This document shows, piece by piece, positions 18,329 to 25,615 of a DNA stretch of 51,241 nucleotides. The DNA is from Candidatus Saccharimonadota bacterium (lineage in GTDB: Bacteria; Patescibacteriota; Saccharimonadia; Saccharimonadales; Saccharimonadaceae): NCBI GenBank assembly GCA_017406745.1, contig JAFQXY010000004.1, positions 1 through 51,241 of the forward strand. The letters are read 5' to 3'. The first letter of the stretch is position 1, and the number at the start of each line of letters is the position of its first letter. The notes below the pieces were generated by a model, which saw nothing but the letters and a program-made list of their open reading frames with translations, was not told where the DNA came from and searched no databases. The position numbers were made by a program, and so were the translations under genes.

Positions 18329-19640
18329 TCAGCCCCTCCTTTCTTCGGTGCTGTTTTAAACTTCTTTCCCGTGCTTCTTGCCGCATTTCTGGCGTCCAGC
18401 TATTCTTTCTGGATGCATATTCCCAATAAACATCTAATTCTGCTCCATCGCTAAACTCATAGGCCAGGTGGCAATGCTCTGTAACGATTATCCGTCTGAT
18501 CTTTTCGTCAATTAGCGCCTTGTCCAGCTCACTAGCCCCAAGAGCTTCTTTTGTTTTTTCAAGTAGAATATTCTCTGGTATTTTTTGCGCATGACAGAAA
18601 GTTGTTCCAAACTTATAGTACCTGCAACAAATCCAATATGGGTTCCTTTTATTTCCCTTTTTGCGGACATACTTAGAACCACACTCGCCACATTCAACCA
18701 TACCAGTAAATAAGTGCTCACTAGTTTCCCCATCCCTTGATGTAGAATGTCCATATATCTCTTTCCTGCGCATGATTTCCTTTTGGACGGCCTCATACGT
18801 CTCCTTGTTTATAATTGCCGGATGACTATTCTTCACAAATACCTTACGCAATTCTCCATGGTTAATAACCATTTTTTTGGTTCTGAAGTTTTCTCTATAT
18901 GATTTTTGTAGCATCTGACTTCCAGTATATTTTTCATTAATGAGAATTCCGCGAATGGCTCTATCCCACCAGCTACCGCCAAACGGTGCAGGGATGCCGT
19001 CTTCATTTAGATCGCGGGCTATTCGTATGTAGCCTTTCCCTTTTAGATACTCATCATAGATTCTCTGGACTATAGTAGCTTCGGCAGGTTGAATAGCAAA
19101 ATTACCATCTAGCCAATAGTAGCCGTAGGTATGCCCACCTGCCGGTTTACCCTGCTCATACAGCTTCCTAATCCGCCATTTCTGGTTTTCACTGGCTGAA
19201 CGAGCTTCCTCCTCCGCATACATAGCAAGTAGTGTAAGCAGAAGTTCTCCGTCTGGACTAATAGAGTGTAGGTTCTCTTTTTCAAAATAGCAGTCCACAC
19301 CAAGTGCTTTCAACTCACGAACCGTCTCGAGCAGGATTACGGTATTGCGAGCAAAACGTGTCACAGACTTGGTGATCACAAGGTCAATCTTCCCATCACG
19401 ACAGTCTGTTAGTAGTCTCTGAAACTCTGGCCTTTCTACTACGGTACCGCTAATCCCATTGTCTGAATACAACCCCACTAGCGTCCAGTTTGGATGAGCG
19501 GCAATGTACCGTTCGTAATACTCACGTTGCGCTTCCAACGAATGGAATGCCGCATCCTTATCCGAGGATACTCTCGCATAGGGTGCAACACGGACTATTT
19601 TTGTAGGTTGCGGTTTTGCTGGTATCTGTTCAATAATCAT
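18306..19640 (-). CDS. Large serine recombinase (first of pair)
   Basis: About 444 aa. I chose the ATG at 19640 because GAGGA lies 8 nt upstream; the longer frame to 19661 would start on a GTG inside the leader. The resolvase domain shows APYARVSSDKD, YSDNGISGT, VITKSVTRFARN and EEEARSASENQ. The recombinase domain has IRGILINEKYTGSQMLQKSY and a zinc ribbon CGECGSKYVRKKG...CCRYYKFGTTFC. The C-terminus is basic and helical. It is transcribed with the downstream recombinase and follows the HTH/zinc-ribbon gene at 19976, all sharing leader A. Confidence 0.92.
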   Translation of the reverse strand: MIIEQIPAKPQPTKIVRVAPYARVSSDKDAAFHSLEAQREYYERYIAAHPNWTLVGLYSDNGISGTVVERPEFQRLLTDCRDGKIDLVITKSVTRFARNTVILLETVRELKALGVDCYFEKENLHSISPDGELLLTLLAMYAEEEARSASENQKWRIRKLYEQGKPAGGHTYGYYWLDGNFAIQPAEATIVQRIYDEYLKGKGYIRIARDLNEDGIPAPFGGSWWDRAIRGILINEKYTGSQMLQKSYRENFRTKKMVINHGELRKVFVKNSHPAIINKETYEAVQKEIMRRKEIYGHSTSRDGETSEHLFTGMVECGECGSKYVRKKGNKRNPYWICCRYYKFGTTFCHAQKIPENILLEKTKEALGASELDKALIDEKIRRIIVTEHCHLAYEFSDGAELDVYWEYASRKNSWTPEMRQEARERSLKQHRRKEGLNESETRN

Positions 19641-19685
19641 GGAAATATCCTCACGCACCATCTATCACTCAGATCAGTTAAAATG

Positions 19686-19976
19686 TCAAGAGCCAATTTC
19701 TATTTTGCGCTGCCTTTTCCACCATTCTGCGCGACAACCGTCTGTGCAGAATTGACGTGTTGTCCGCCCACCCAAAAGTGGCCTTTTACAGTTTTTACAC
19801 AGTGGCGCATTGTGCTTTTCTTCCTTTGTCTTACGTCGCCCCAGCGCCACAAATCCCTTCCGGCGACAAACAGATTTTACAGTATTCATACGCAATCCAA
19901 GTGTATCTGCAATGAACTGGTATGAATAGTTTTCGCGCCGCAGCTCCGCGATTCTTTTAAGAGTTTTTTCTTGCAT
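19686..19976 (-). CDS. Small HTH plus zinc-ribbon protein partnered with the recombinases
   Basis: 96 aa. The N-terminal half is an HTH resembling sigma-70 region 4 (IAELRRENYSYQFIADTLGLRMNTVKSVCRRKG). The C-terminal half has a CKNCKRPL...QFCTDGCRAEWWKR zinc-binding pattern. Such proteins recur next to paired serine recombinases in Firmicutes elements, where they may direct or regulate recombination. The SD GGAAAGGAG is close upstream, preceded by leader hairpin A. It is the head of the operon ending at 17051. Confidence 0.8.
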   Translation of the reverse strand: MQEKTLKRIAELRRENYSYQFIADTLGLRMNTVKSVCRRKGFVALGRRKTKEEKHNAPLCKNCKRPLLGGRTTRQFCTDGCRAEWWKRQRKIEIGS

Positions 19977-20015
19977 AATAATGTCTCCTTTCCCTGCGGA
20001 TTAGGTTAGTATTGT

Positions 20016-20033
20016 TGGTGTCCCTTAATAGGG
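20016..20033 (-). promoter_or_regulatory. Leader hairpin A (repeated family)
   Basis: Minus-strand ATGCCCC-loop-GGGAC hairpin followed by ACCAACA and, some 25 nt later, by the SD of the HTH gene. It resembles leader hairpins B (22380-22398) and C (24240-24258). Confidence 0.55.
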
Positions 20034-20052
20034 GCATATCCTTTCATGGTTG

Positions 20053-20077
20053 CCCCCAGCTCACACGGAGCTGGGGG
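20053..20077 (-). terminator. Hairpin after the virulence-protein/GGCT operon
   Basis: Perfect 9-bp stem (CCCCCAGCT / AGCTGGGGG) with a 7-nt loop, 35 bp after the stop at 20112. It lacks a T tract, so it may act as a transcript end stabiliser rather than a complete terminator. Confidence 0.55.
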
Positions 20078-20111
20078 ACAAAGTGTATAAAGTACGAAAC
20101 AAGCTAACGGT

Positions 20112-20411
20112 TTAGGTTTTGCAGCGGATCATGAAGTCCCGTTCAATACAGGCCTGGATCAACTGCCCCTGCTTTTCCGTCTTGGGAGACACCAGGGTGT
20201 AACCCCGCTGCCCCCAGTGCCAGGAAAAGGCTTTGCGGTTCTTGTAAAAGACGGTACAGGTCACGGTTTCGCCTTTGGTTAAGCGAAACATGGTCTCAGT
20301 ACCGTCAAAGCAGCCGAGAGCAATCAAATCCATTTCATGGCCATCCTTCACTTTAAGTACTACGCAGTCTGCGTTATCCACAACCACCTCGGTGATTTCA
20401 GAAAGCATCAT
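20112..20411 (-). CDS. Small hypothetical protein of the amidoligase-associated cassette
   Basis: 99 aa, family not recognised. A beta-rich pattern (EVVVDNADCVVLKVKDG, TVTCTVFYKN) is followed by a motif SWHWGQRGYTLV and a basic tail ending RCKT. There is no signal peptide or membrane helix, so it is probably cytosolic. It overlaps the upstream 368-aa gene by 4 bp and is the last gene of the cassette starting at 22275, which implies coupled translation and a linked role. Confidence 0.7.
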   Translation of the reverse strand: MMLSEITEVVVDNADCVVLKVKDGHEMDLIALGCFDGTETMFRLTKGETVTCTVFYKNRKAFSWHWGQRGYTLVSPKTEKQGQLIQACIERDFMIRCKT

Positions 20412-21514
20412 TCCTTATCTGCCCTTTCTTGGTTTGCCAGTATTGTGTGATCTTCTCGTTCCAACTGGTTCGCCGGTGTCGTCTGGTTGGTCTGTCTTGT
20501 CTGACTACTCCGTACCGGCGGAGCCCCATATTTCCAAGCTCCGTTACCAGTAAGGTGACGCATCAAGATTTTACGAGTCTCTTTATACTCCTCACCTTTA
20601 AGACCCAAACGTACCAGAAACAGTCGCATAGTGTACTTATCGTTTTCCCCAATATAGATTTGCGGGATGACTCGCTTTTGCTCTTTTGCCATCCTTGCTA
20701 CCGCAGCGATAAACCGGCTGTAGGCGTCTGCTTCATGAGGATCACCAGTGAGGGTGAACCACGGAAAGCAGAGCTTGCCATCGTGTTTTTCTATGACAAG
20801 GTTATCCGTCTGGAAAGCCCGCTTAAACAGCGACTCCTTGTTGGCTACGATCTGCTCCAATCTGGCAATCGCATGAGAGTCATAGAGCTTCATTGGCAGT
20901 TGGATAGTAAGTGGGTTTTCTACGGAATCAAGTTCAAACCCTTGCTTTGCCAATTGATGAGTGACGTTATCTATTACCTCTTGGCTCACTAATTCCAGAC
21001 AATGAACACAGCCCACCTTGTCCACGATGTAGTTACCCACTTTGTAGGAAAAGCTGGGAGCGCCAAGGTAGCTAGCCTCACACTGGACGATTTTAGCCAG
21101 TGCTGCGACCAGTTCTTTCCTCGGTTTCCCTGCGACTTTGTAGTTAAGTTTCATTGTATTCGGCCTCCCCGTTCGTTCTGATGCAGAGTGAAGCGTTACA
21201 ACTCTGGTTTGGCACATTGGCAAGATGCGGCGTTCCTCATAGGGTGGCAAACCGTCACAAAAGATAATCAGTGCCTCAAGCAGATCCTCTAATTCATAGG
21301 TCTCTGGATAAGTCATCCAGCCTCTTTCATAACCCACAACCTCCTGCCCCGTAATTGGGGCGGAAATTGTGAGCTTGGAAATCCGGCCTTCATCTATGCC
21401 AAAGGGCGAACCCTCATCATAGACTTTAGCTTCAAAGACGTAGCCCTCTATAGAGCCCGCCACCCACAGGTTATCTTGCCAAGCCACCTTTACGGTGTAA
21501 GTCTTAGTACTCAT
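20408..21514 (-). CDS. DUF7678-like / 'virulence-related protein' fusion
   Basis: 368 aa. The N-terminal ~100 residues (WQDNLWVAGSIEGYVFEAKVYDEGS...GRISKLTI) resemble small DUF7678-type proteins. The middle (KLNYKVAGKPRKELVAALAKI to about residue 315) resembles the 'virulence protein' family of Clostridia mobile elements, ending in DKYTMRLFLVRLGLKGEEYK and LTGNGAWKYGAPP. That ending also closes the amidoligase core at 22925, so the two proteins share a C-terminal module. The last ~40 residues are low-complexity Thr/Gln/Asn. SD AAAGGAG precedes the start. It lies 11 bp after the gamma-glutamylcyclotransferase gene, in the same operon. Biochemical role unknown. Confidence 0.72.
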   Translation of the reverse strand: MSTKTYTVKVAWQDNLWVAGSIEGYVFEAKVYDEGSPFGIDEGRISKLTISAPITGQEVVGYERGWMTYPETYELEDLLEALIIFCDGLPPYEERRILPMCQTRVVTLHSASERTGRPNTMKLNYKVAGKPRKELVAALAKIVQCEASYLGAPSFSYKVGNYIVDKVGCVHCLELVSQEVIDNVTHQLAKQGFELDSVENPLTIQLPMKLYDSHAIARLEQIVANKESLFKRAFQTDNLVIEKHDGKLCFPWFTLTGDPHEADAYSRFIAAVARMAKEQKRVIPQIYIGENDKYTMRLFLVRLGLKGEEYKETRKILMRHLTGNGAWKYGAPPVRSSQTRQTNQTTPANQLEREDHTILANQERADKE

Positions 21515-21525
21515 ACCTACTCCTT

Positions 21526-22275
21526 TTAGGACGTTTCTCCAGTGAAAATAAAGTGAACGTACTTATCGCGATGATCCTCCAGATAAACTACCAGTTCGTA
21601 GTATTCCTCGCGGTTGGCTATGTACTGCACCGTCCGTACATCCAGCATATTGGTTTCCCCACTGTCACGGATCGCCATAATCTGCTCGCGGATGGTATCC
21701 GTCATAATGCCATTATCGTCATCACCGTCGTAGATGAATTCTTCCTCCGGCTCGGTATCGTTATTCATTTCCGTGTCAGATTCTTCGCTCATAACATCCG
21801 CTTTCTTTGTATCAAAAAGCAAATCAATGTCCCGCTCCCAGGCATGAAGGGTGGCTTCACGCAGGATGTTGCTATCCATCTTGGCATCCTTGTAGCCTTT
21901 CAGAATAGTCTGGTAGTAAAACTCGCTGGGTAACCCCTCATCATAGAGCTCAGTATTCATGATGTAAATCATGGCTTCCACTGTCTTACCATTCAGACTA
22001 ACCAGCCGCATTTCCTTGCGATACAGGCGCGGGTAGCCTTCGTAGACATCCAAGTTTTCCTCATCACGAGGCGTGATTGCCCAGATCAGCACCGGCACAA
22101 AAGAGCCATCACACGGCTCCACTGTAGCCACACTATTCGTTTTAGCACCATAGAATCTAAGGCAATAATCCATCAGTACTGTAGTGCCTTGCAGTTTTGC
22201 CATAGGGCAACGATGTTTCATTTGCGTAACATTGAGGTTGCTGCCGTAGGCAATGTAATAGCGTCTGTATTTCAT
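21526..22275 (-). CDS. Gamma-glutamylcyclotransferase (AIG2/GGCT-like) with acidic extension
   Basis: 249 aa; ATG at 22275 chosen because GGAGTGAT lies directly upstream. The GGCT fold is clear in the first ~120 residues: YYIAYGSNLN (substrate loop), VPVLIWAITPRDEENLDVYEGYPRLYRKE (with the acidic residues expected to include the catalytic Glu) and MIYIM. The family opens gamma-glutamyl-amide bonds by cyclising the glutamate. The C-terminal extension is acidic (SEESDTEMNNDTEPEEEFIYDGDDDN) and then resembles a small helical domain. It sits with an amidoligase, a pairing known from the literature on amidoligase operons; so it may remove or recycle a gamma-glutamyl tag. Confidence 0.83.
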   Translation of the reverse strand: MKYRRYYIAYGSNLNVTQMKHRCPMAKLQGTTVLMDYCLRFYGAKTNSVATVEPCDGSFVPVLIWAITPRDEENLDVYEGYPRLYRKEMRLVSLNGKTVEAMIYIMNTELYDEGLPSEFYYQTILKGYKDAKMDSNILREATLHAWERDIDLLFDTKKADVMSEESDTEMNNDTEPEEEFIYDGDDDNGIMTDTIREQIMAIRDSGETNMLDVRTVQYIANREEYYELVVYLEDHRDKYVHFIFTGETS

Positions 22276-22284
22276 AGTAATCAC

Positions 22285-22471
22285 TCCATTCTATTCGATA
22301 TTGTTAAGGTGCTTTTTATCTGTTGCCCAAACAGATACTTTTTATGGGCAAAACCTCCTTTCCGTTAGGTTGTTATATTGGTACCCCCAAGGGGGCATGA
22401 CGGTTTTGTTTGGCACTATTTTTATTTCTTTGGGTGTGGTATAATTATTCCAGTTTCGGTAAGGACAGATC
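22285..22471. promoter_or_regulatory. Divergent leader region: leader hairpin B and DUF2442 promoter
   Basis: On the minus strand it holds the hairpin at 22380-22398 (GGGGG/CCCCC), then AAAGGAGG, then two overlapping, mutually exclusive stems: TTGCCCA/TGGGCAA, and TATCTGTT/AACAGATA around 22317-22337. The GGCT start follows. On the plus strand an extended -10 TGGTATAAT ends at 22445, 26 bp before the DUF2442 ATG. Confidence 0.55.
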
Positions 22472-22774
22472 ATGATAACCTATATAGACAAAGAAACAGG
22501 TATAAAACGCTGCTGCGCTGGTGAGTCTAAACCTAAATGGATCGTTAAGAGCGTCACTCCAAAAGAAGACTGCACGCTTCTTTTAACATTTATCCATGGT
22601 GATAAAAAGCTCGTGAACATAAAACCACTAATTCAAAAAGGTGGTATGTATGCAAAGCTTAAAGACACCGCTTTATTCAATAAGGCATACATAGATAGCC
22701 CAACTGTTGCTTGGGACGATGAAACTGATATTGCTCCAGAATTTTTGTACGATATGGGCACGCCAATTGGCTAA
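22472..22774 (+). CDS. DUF2442-like small protein
   Basis: 100 aa. The segment WIVKSVTPKEDCTLLLTFIHGDKKLVNIKPLIQKGGMYAKLKDTALFNKAYID...VAWDDETDIAPEFLYD matches the DUF2442 pattern (beta-strands, then a strand carrying W-x-D/N). DUF2442 proteins are often linked to toxin-antitoxin-like pairs (DUF4160/DUF2442), but no DUF4160 partner is seen here. There is no strong SD (AAGGACAG). It is a lone plus-strand gene between two minus-strand units with its own promoter. Confidence 0.75.
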   Translation: MITYIDKETGIKRCCAGESKPKWIVKSVTPKEDCTLLLTFIHGDKKLVNIKPLIQKGGMYAKLKDTALFNKAYIDSPTVAWDDETDIAPEFLYDMGTPIG

Positions 22775-22790
22775 CACACATTTCATAATG

Positions 22791-22857
22791 TGATATAATT
22801 AATATAGAAATCCTGGCAAGGCGCAGTATGCACTTAGCGTGAGGGCTTTCTTTTTTG
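22791..22857 (+). ncRNA. Candidate small structured transcript 1
   Basis: An extended -10 TGATATAAT (22791-22799) is followed at once by a ~50-nt stem-loop unit (GAAATCCT paired with AGGGCTTTC; inner GCA-GTA-TGC) ending in CTTTCTTTTTTG. Layout and core AGTATnCACTnAG match candidate 2 at 24283-24366. It contains no ORF. It runs antiparallel to the amidoligase transcript and could be a small RNA or a promoter-terminator decoy. Confidence 0.5.
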
Positions 22858-22889
22858 TATCCCCAGCCCCCCAGTGAGGGCTGGGGATA
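22858..22889 (-). terminator. Strong hairpin after the amidoligase gene
   Basis: Perfect 12-bp inverted repeat (TATCCCCAGCCC / GGGCTGGGGATA) with an 8-nt loop, 36 bp past the amidoligase stop. On the minus strand it is followed by an A-rich, not T-rich, stretch. Confidence 0.6.
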
Positions 22890-22924
22890 TGTTGTCAATG
22901 TACTATTAGCCCACTCGGACAATA

Positions 22925-23977
22925 TTACCGTCCTTGGTCTTCTGAATCACATCTCTGCGGAAACCAAGCAATTTCATCCCCTTCATGGCCTCCTTCATCT
23001 GTTTCCGTCTCAACTCCATGATCACCGCTTCCGCATTCTAAATCGTGAGTATTTCTTCTTCTGTACTTGCAGTTCTCTTTTGAACCGTATCGCCAAGCAG
23101 CATTGCCAGACAGGTGCTCATAAAGATGCTTGCGGCAACTTTGGAACTCCTCCCCAGACAATCCAATTCGGACTAAATATACTCGCATGGCGAACTTCTC
23201 ATTTTCGTTCTGGACTTTACGGTATTGTGCAGACCTCTGCGTTAATGCTTGATGATTCATCGCAAGAGCAAACACTATGTAAGCCCGCACTTTACCAGCG
23301 TGCAAAGTGCTGTTGAAGCCTCTTAGCTCCACTGTGTGGTTACCATGGAAGAAGCAGTGTAGATTAAGGAATGAATACCTGCTGCGATGGTAATGAGTTT
23401 CTGGATTCTGCGAGAAGCCACTGTACCAGATTCTCTCCATATCTGCAAAGGTTTTAGGCTTTTCCTTGTTCATCTTCTTTACCAAGTACTCGTCCATCTT
23501 CTTACAGTAACTTTTCCGTTCTTCCCCAATCTGTAGCGCCTTATAAAACAAGTCGTTTCTGCTAGCCACTAGGTTGATAAAGTTGCGGAGACTCCGTGGT
23601 GTATGTGGTGCTCCATCTAAGTGAATATGAATACCACAGCTACCATTGGTAAACGCCCCAGCCTTTTTGAGCTTCCTTAGCAATTTTTGCAAAGTATCTA
23701 TATCCTCTCGGTAAGTGAGGATAGGGCTAACCATTTCTACACTGTAGGCCAGATCGTCTATGTTACAACGTTTTCCGTTCATGAGCTTCTGGTCATCAAT
23801 GCTACTGTCATACATGAAATTCCAAGTACGTCCATCCGGTGTGGTTACTGTATAAGTGTCATAATAATCTCCGCATATGGATATCGTGCCACCCATAAGT
23901 TTTGCTGCTACATCTGCAGCCGCCTTTCTGGTAATCCCCGTCATTTCCACTTCTATCCCAAACTTGCTACTGAGCAT
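22925..23977 (-). CDS. Amidoligase (Amidoligase_2 / COOH-NH2 ligase family)
   Basis: 350 aa; ATG at 23977 chosen because GGGAGG lies 10 nt upstream and overlaps the GTG of the longer frame. Signature segments are KFGIEVEMTG (residues 8-17), SCGIHIHLD with the metal-binding histidines, SRYSFLNLHCFF and TVELRGFNSTL, the pattern of glutamine-synthetase-like amidoligases. The family joins a carboxylate to an amine using ATP, probably modifying peptides or proteins. After the ligase core it carries the module EKFAMRVYLVRIGLSGEEF...LSGNAAWRYG, shared with the 368-aa protein of the neighbouring operon. The tail of about 45 residues is acidic and low-complexity. Its own leader (C) is upstream. Confidence 0.85.
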   Translation of the reverse strand: MLSSKFGIEVEMTGITRKAAADVAAKLMGGTISICGDYYDTYTVTTPDGRTWNFMYDSSIDDQKLMNGKRCNIDDLAYSVEMVSPILTYREDIDTLQKLLRKLKKAGAFTNGSCGIHIHLDGAPHTPRSLRNFINLVASRNDLFYKALQIGEERKSYCKKMDEYLVKKMNKEKPKTFADMERIWYSGFSQNPETHYHRSRYSFLNLHCFFHGNHTVELRGFNSTLHAGKVRAYIVFALAMNHQALTQRSAQYRKVQNENEKFAMRVYLVRIGLSGEEFQSCRKHLYEHLSGNAAWRYGSKENCKYRRRNTHDLECGSGDHGVETETDEGGHEGDEIAWFPQRCDSEDQGR

Positions 23978-24282
23978 TGCCGTGCCCACCTCCCTATACT
24001 TGGTGTGGCGCGGTAAACGTGTGGCTCTGCGATACCCGCAGAGTCCTCTGCGCCTATCGCTGCCACGGTTGTTTGCGGTAATCTAGGTGATTTTTCTCAT
24101 CCATCTACCAGTATTCTTCTAGTTGGCAAGGTGCTATGGGGCTCCGTTGCGTCCCCTACTACAGTTTGGTCTGCTTTATGACCATGGAATAAATTTGTAT
24201 ATGTGTGTATCTGCCTCCTTTATTTTAAGTTATTGTTTTGGTACCCCCGAGGGGGCATATTGATGGTTGCTGGATTAAGCTA
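23978..24282 (-). promoter_or_regulatory. Long amidoligase leader with hairpin C
   Basis: No gene is seen. On the minus strand the hairpin at 24240-24258 (GGGGG/CCCCC, two-nt loop, then GTACC) is followed by AAAGGAGGCAG at about 24207-24217, but the amidoligase start is 230 nt further on. A 9-codon-scale frame (MVIKQTKL) at 24186 might be a leader peptide. A second GGGG/CCCC pairing (about 24133-24162) resembles attenuation structures. Confidence 0.4.
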
Positions 24283-24366
24283 TTGACATTAACGAGTTAG
24301 TGCGTTAGAATATAATTAACGAAGTCTCCGAGGGTGAGTATTCACTGAGTACGAGGCTTCTTTTTT
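24283..24366 (+). ncRNA. Candidate small structured transcript 2
   Basis: Promoter TTGACA (24283-24288), 17-bp spacer, TAGAAT (24306-24311). The RNA forms a 7-bp stem AAGTCTC/GAGGCTT enclosing GTGA-GTAT-TCAC and ends in CTTCTTTTTT. No ORF is present. It parallels candidate 1 in order and core sequence, and lies divergent to the amidoligase leader. Confidence 0.55.
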
Positions 24367-24451
24367 CTTCTCTATGCGTGTTTAAAATCAAAATTGCTCA
24401 TCTGTTTATAGATAGTATGAAGTTTTCAAGGTGCAGCTTTCAAGGTGTTTA

Positions 24452-24494
24452 GGGTATGCAAGCAGAGTAACTGCATTATCCTGCTTGCATACCC
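24452..24494. repeat. Perfect 14-bp inverted repeat with 15-nt loop
   Basis: GGGTATGCAAGCAG / CTGCTTGCATACCC pairs perfectly. It abuts a further GC hairpin (24491-24522, CCCCAGCACCC / GGGTGGTGGGG). It lies after the stop of the replication-relaxation gene (minus strand) and probably ends that transcript, or is a protein-binding palindrome. Confidence 0.6.
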
Positions 24495-24560
24495 CCAGCA
24501 CCCCGTTTTAGGGTGGTGGGGAGCCAAAACTGTGTTGTCCTTTATGATTGAGCGGATGAA

Positions 24561-25601
24561 TTAACATAGCTCCTCCCGCCCAATCCACTGCCGGAGCACA
24601 TTCTCTAGCTCATTTGGCGTGATGATAAGGAACATTTTCGGTTGGTCTTTTATATTTTCTTTAATGTACTCTTTTAAGCGTTTCTTACGATTCTGATCTG
24701 GTACAATCCACAATACAAACGGGAACATCTTTGTCTCGCGCTGTTCTATACCAGTGTAGTAGTAGTTAAGATACACATTGCACTTACTCACTATCTGCGC
24801 TGGGGATTCCGTGCCAAGGTCTACTTCTACAAACCAGCGATCCTCATAGTTACTATAAGTAGTCACCGCAAAGAGATCCGGCTTTAACTGAATGATTCGT
24901 CCACTGTCATTAAAAGGTCTCCAACAAGGCGGTTCAGCATCCAACTGATCCAGTGAAAGATCGTGGCTATCACGGCAAAGCAAAGTTAACTGGACTGCCG
25001 TCTCCGCCACCGCCAGTATATGATTAAGGAACAGTGTGGAAGGTTCTTTGGGTCGCTTACGAGAATATTTATGTGGATCGTTCAGATGTAACAAGCGGTG
25101 CCCTGCATTGGTGAGATACCACACCTTACCAGACGACCCCGCCCTTACACCACCTATCCTCCGCTTCAAGGTATCTACCATACCTAGCTCCTGTAGGCGG
25201 TTCAGTGTACGGTTACAGGCCACGAAGTTGCCCCAGTCCGTTTTGCCATCGTAAAAGATGAAACGTTGGACTTGTTTGGATAGTAAAAACCGGTATTTCT
25301 TTAGCGTGTCCAGCACTGCTTTATCCCGCATGGACAGGGCATCCTGTATAGTGATTAACTGCTGGGTGGTCATACGCTGCCCCTGCCCTTGAGTTGCTAT
25401 CCCCTGTAAGGGGATAGAGTCAGCTCCCTTATCGCTCTTTTGTTCGCACGGTTCCGGCACTTGTGCAACAAAACCAGCTTCACGAACTATCGGGCGAACT
25501 ATCTCTGACGTCTGTTGCGGATCAACCTCACTAACAGGGGTAATCCGCTCTGGTATAGGTGTATCTGATAAATGATTGTTACTTGCTTTTTGCTCTTTCA
25601 T
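24561..25601 (-). CDS. Replication-relaxation family protein (Replic_Relax-like)
   Basis: 346 aa. A disordered N-terminus (~75 residues) precedes a winged-helix region (LDTLKKYRFLLSKQVQRFIFYDGKTDW...LNRLQELGMVDTLKRRIGG...VWYLTNAGHRLL). A nuclease-like core follows, with LKPDLFAVTT and WFVEVDLGTES, i.e. D...ExD spacing reminiscent of PD-(D/E)xK folds. The family is found on conjugative and mobilisable elements of Gram-positives and is linked to replication or nicking. It is transcribed 14 bp after the coupling-type ATPase, so the two likely act together in DNA processing and transfer. Confidence 0.8.
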   Translation of the reverse strand: MKEQKASNNHLSDTPIPERITPVSEVDPQQTSEIVRPIVREAGFVAQVPEPCEQKSDKGADSIPLQGIATQGQGQRMTTQQLITIQDALSMRDKAVLDTLKKYRFLLSKQVQRFIFYDGKTDWGNFVACNRTLNRLQELGMVDTLKRRIGGVRAGSSGKVWYLTNAGHRLLHLNDPHKYSRKRPKEPSTLFLNHILAVAETAVQLTLLCRDSHDLSLDQLDAEPPCWRPFNDSGRIIQLKPDLFAVTTYSNYEDRWFVEVDLGTESPAQIVSKCNVYLNYYYTGIEQRETKMFPFVLWIVPDQNRKKRLKEYIKENIKDQPKMFLIITPNELENVLRQWIGREELC

Positions 25602-25615
25602 ATGGTATTTCCTTT

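Noticed and set aside
22472-22774. Toxin-antitoxin pair
   Set aside because: The DUF2442-like gene has no adjacent partner; both neighbours belong to other operons on the opposite strand.
24452-24522. CRISPR-like repeat
   Set aside because: The repeat is inverted, not a direct repeat with spacers; it forms hairpins. No array was seen anywhere in the window.
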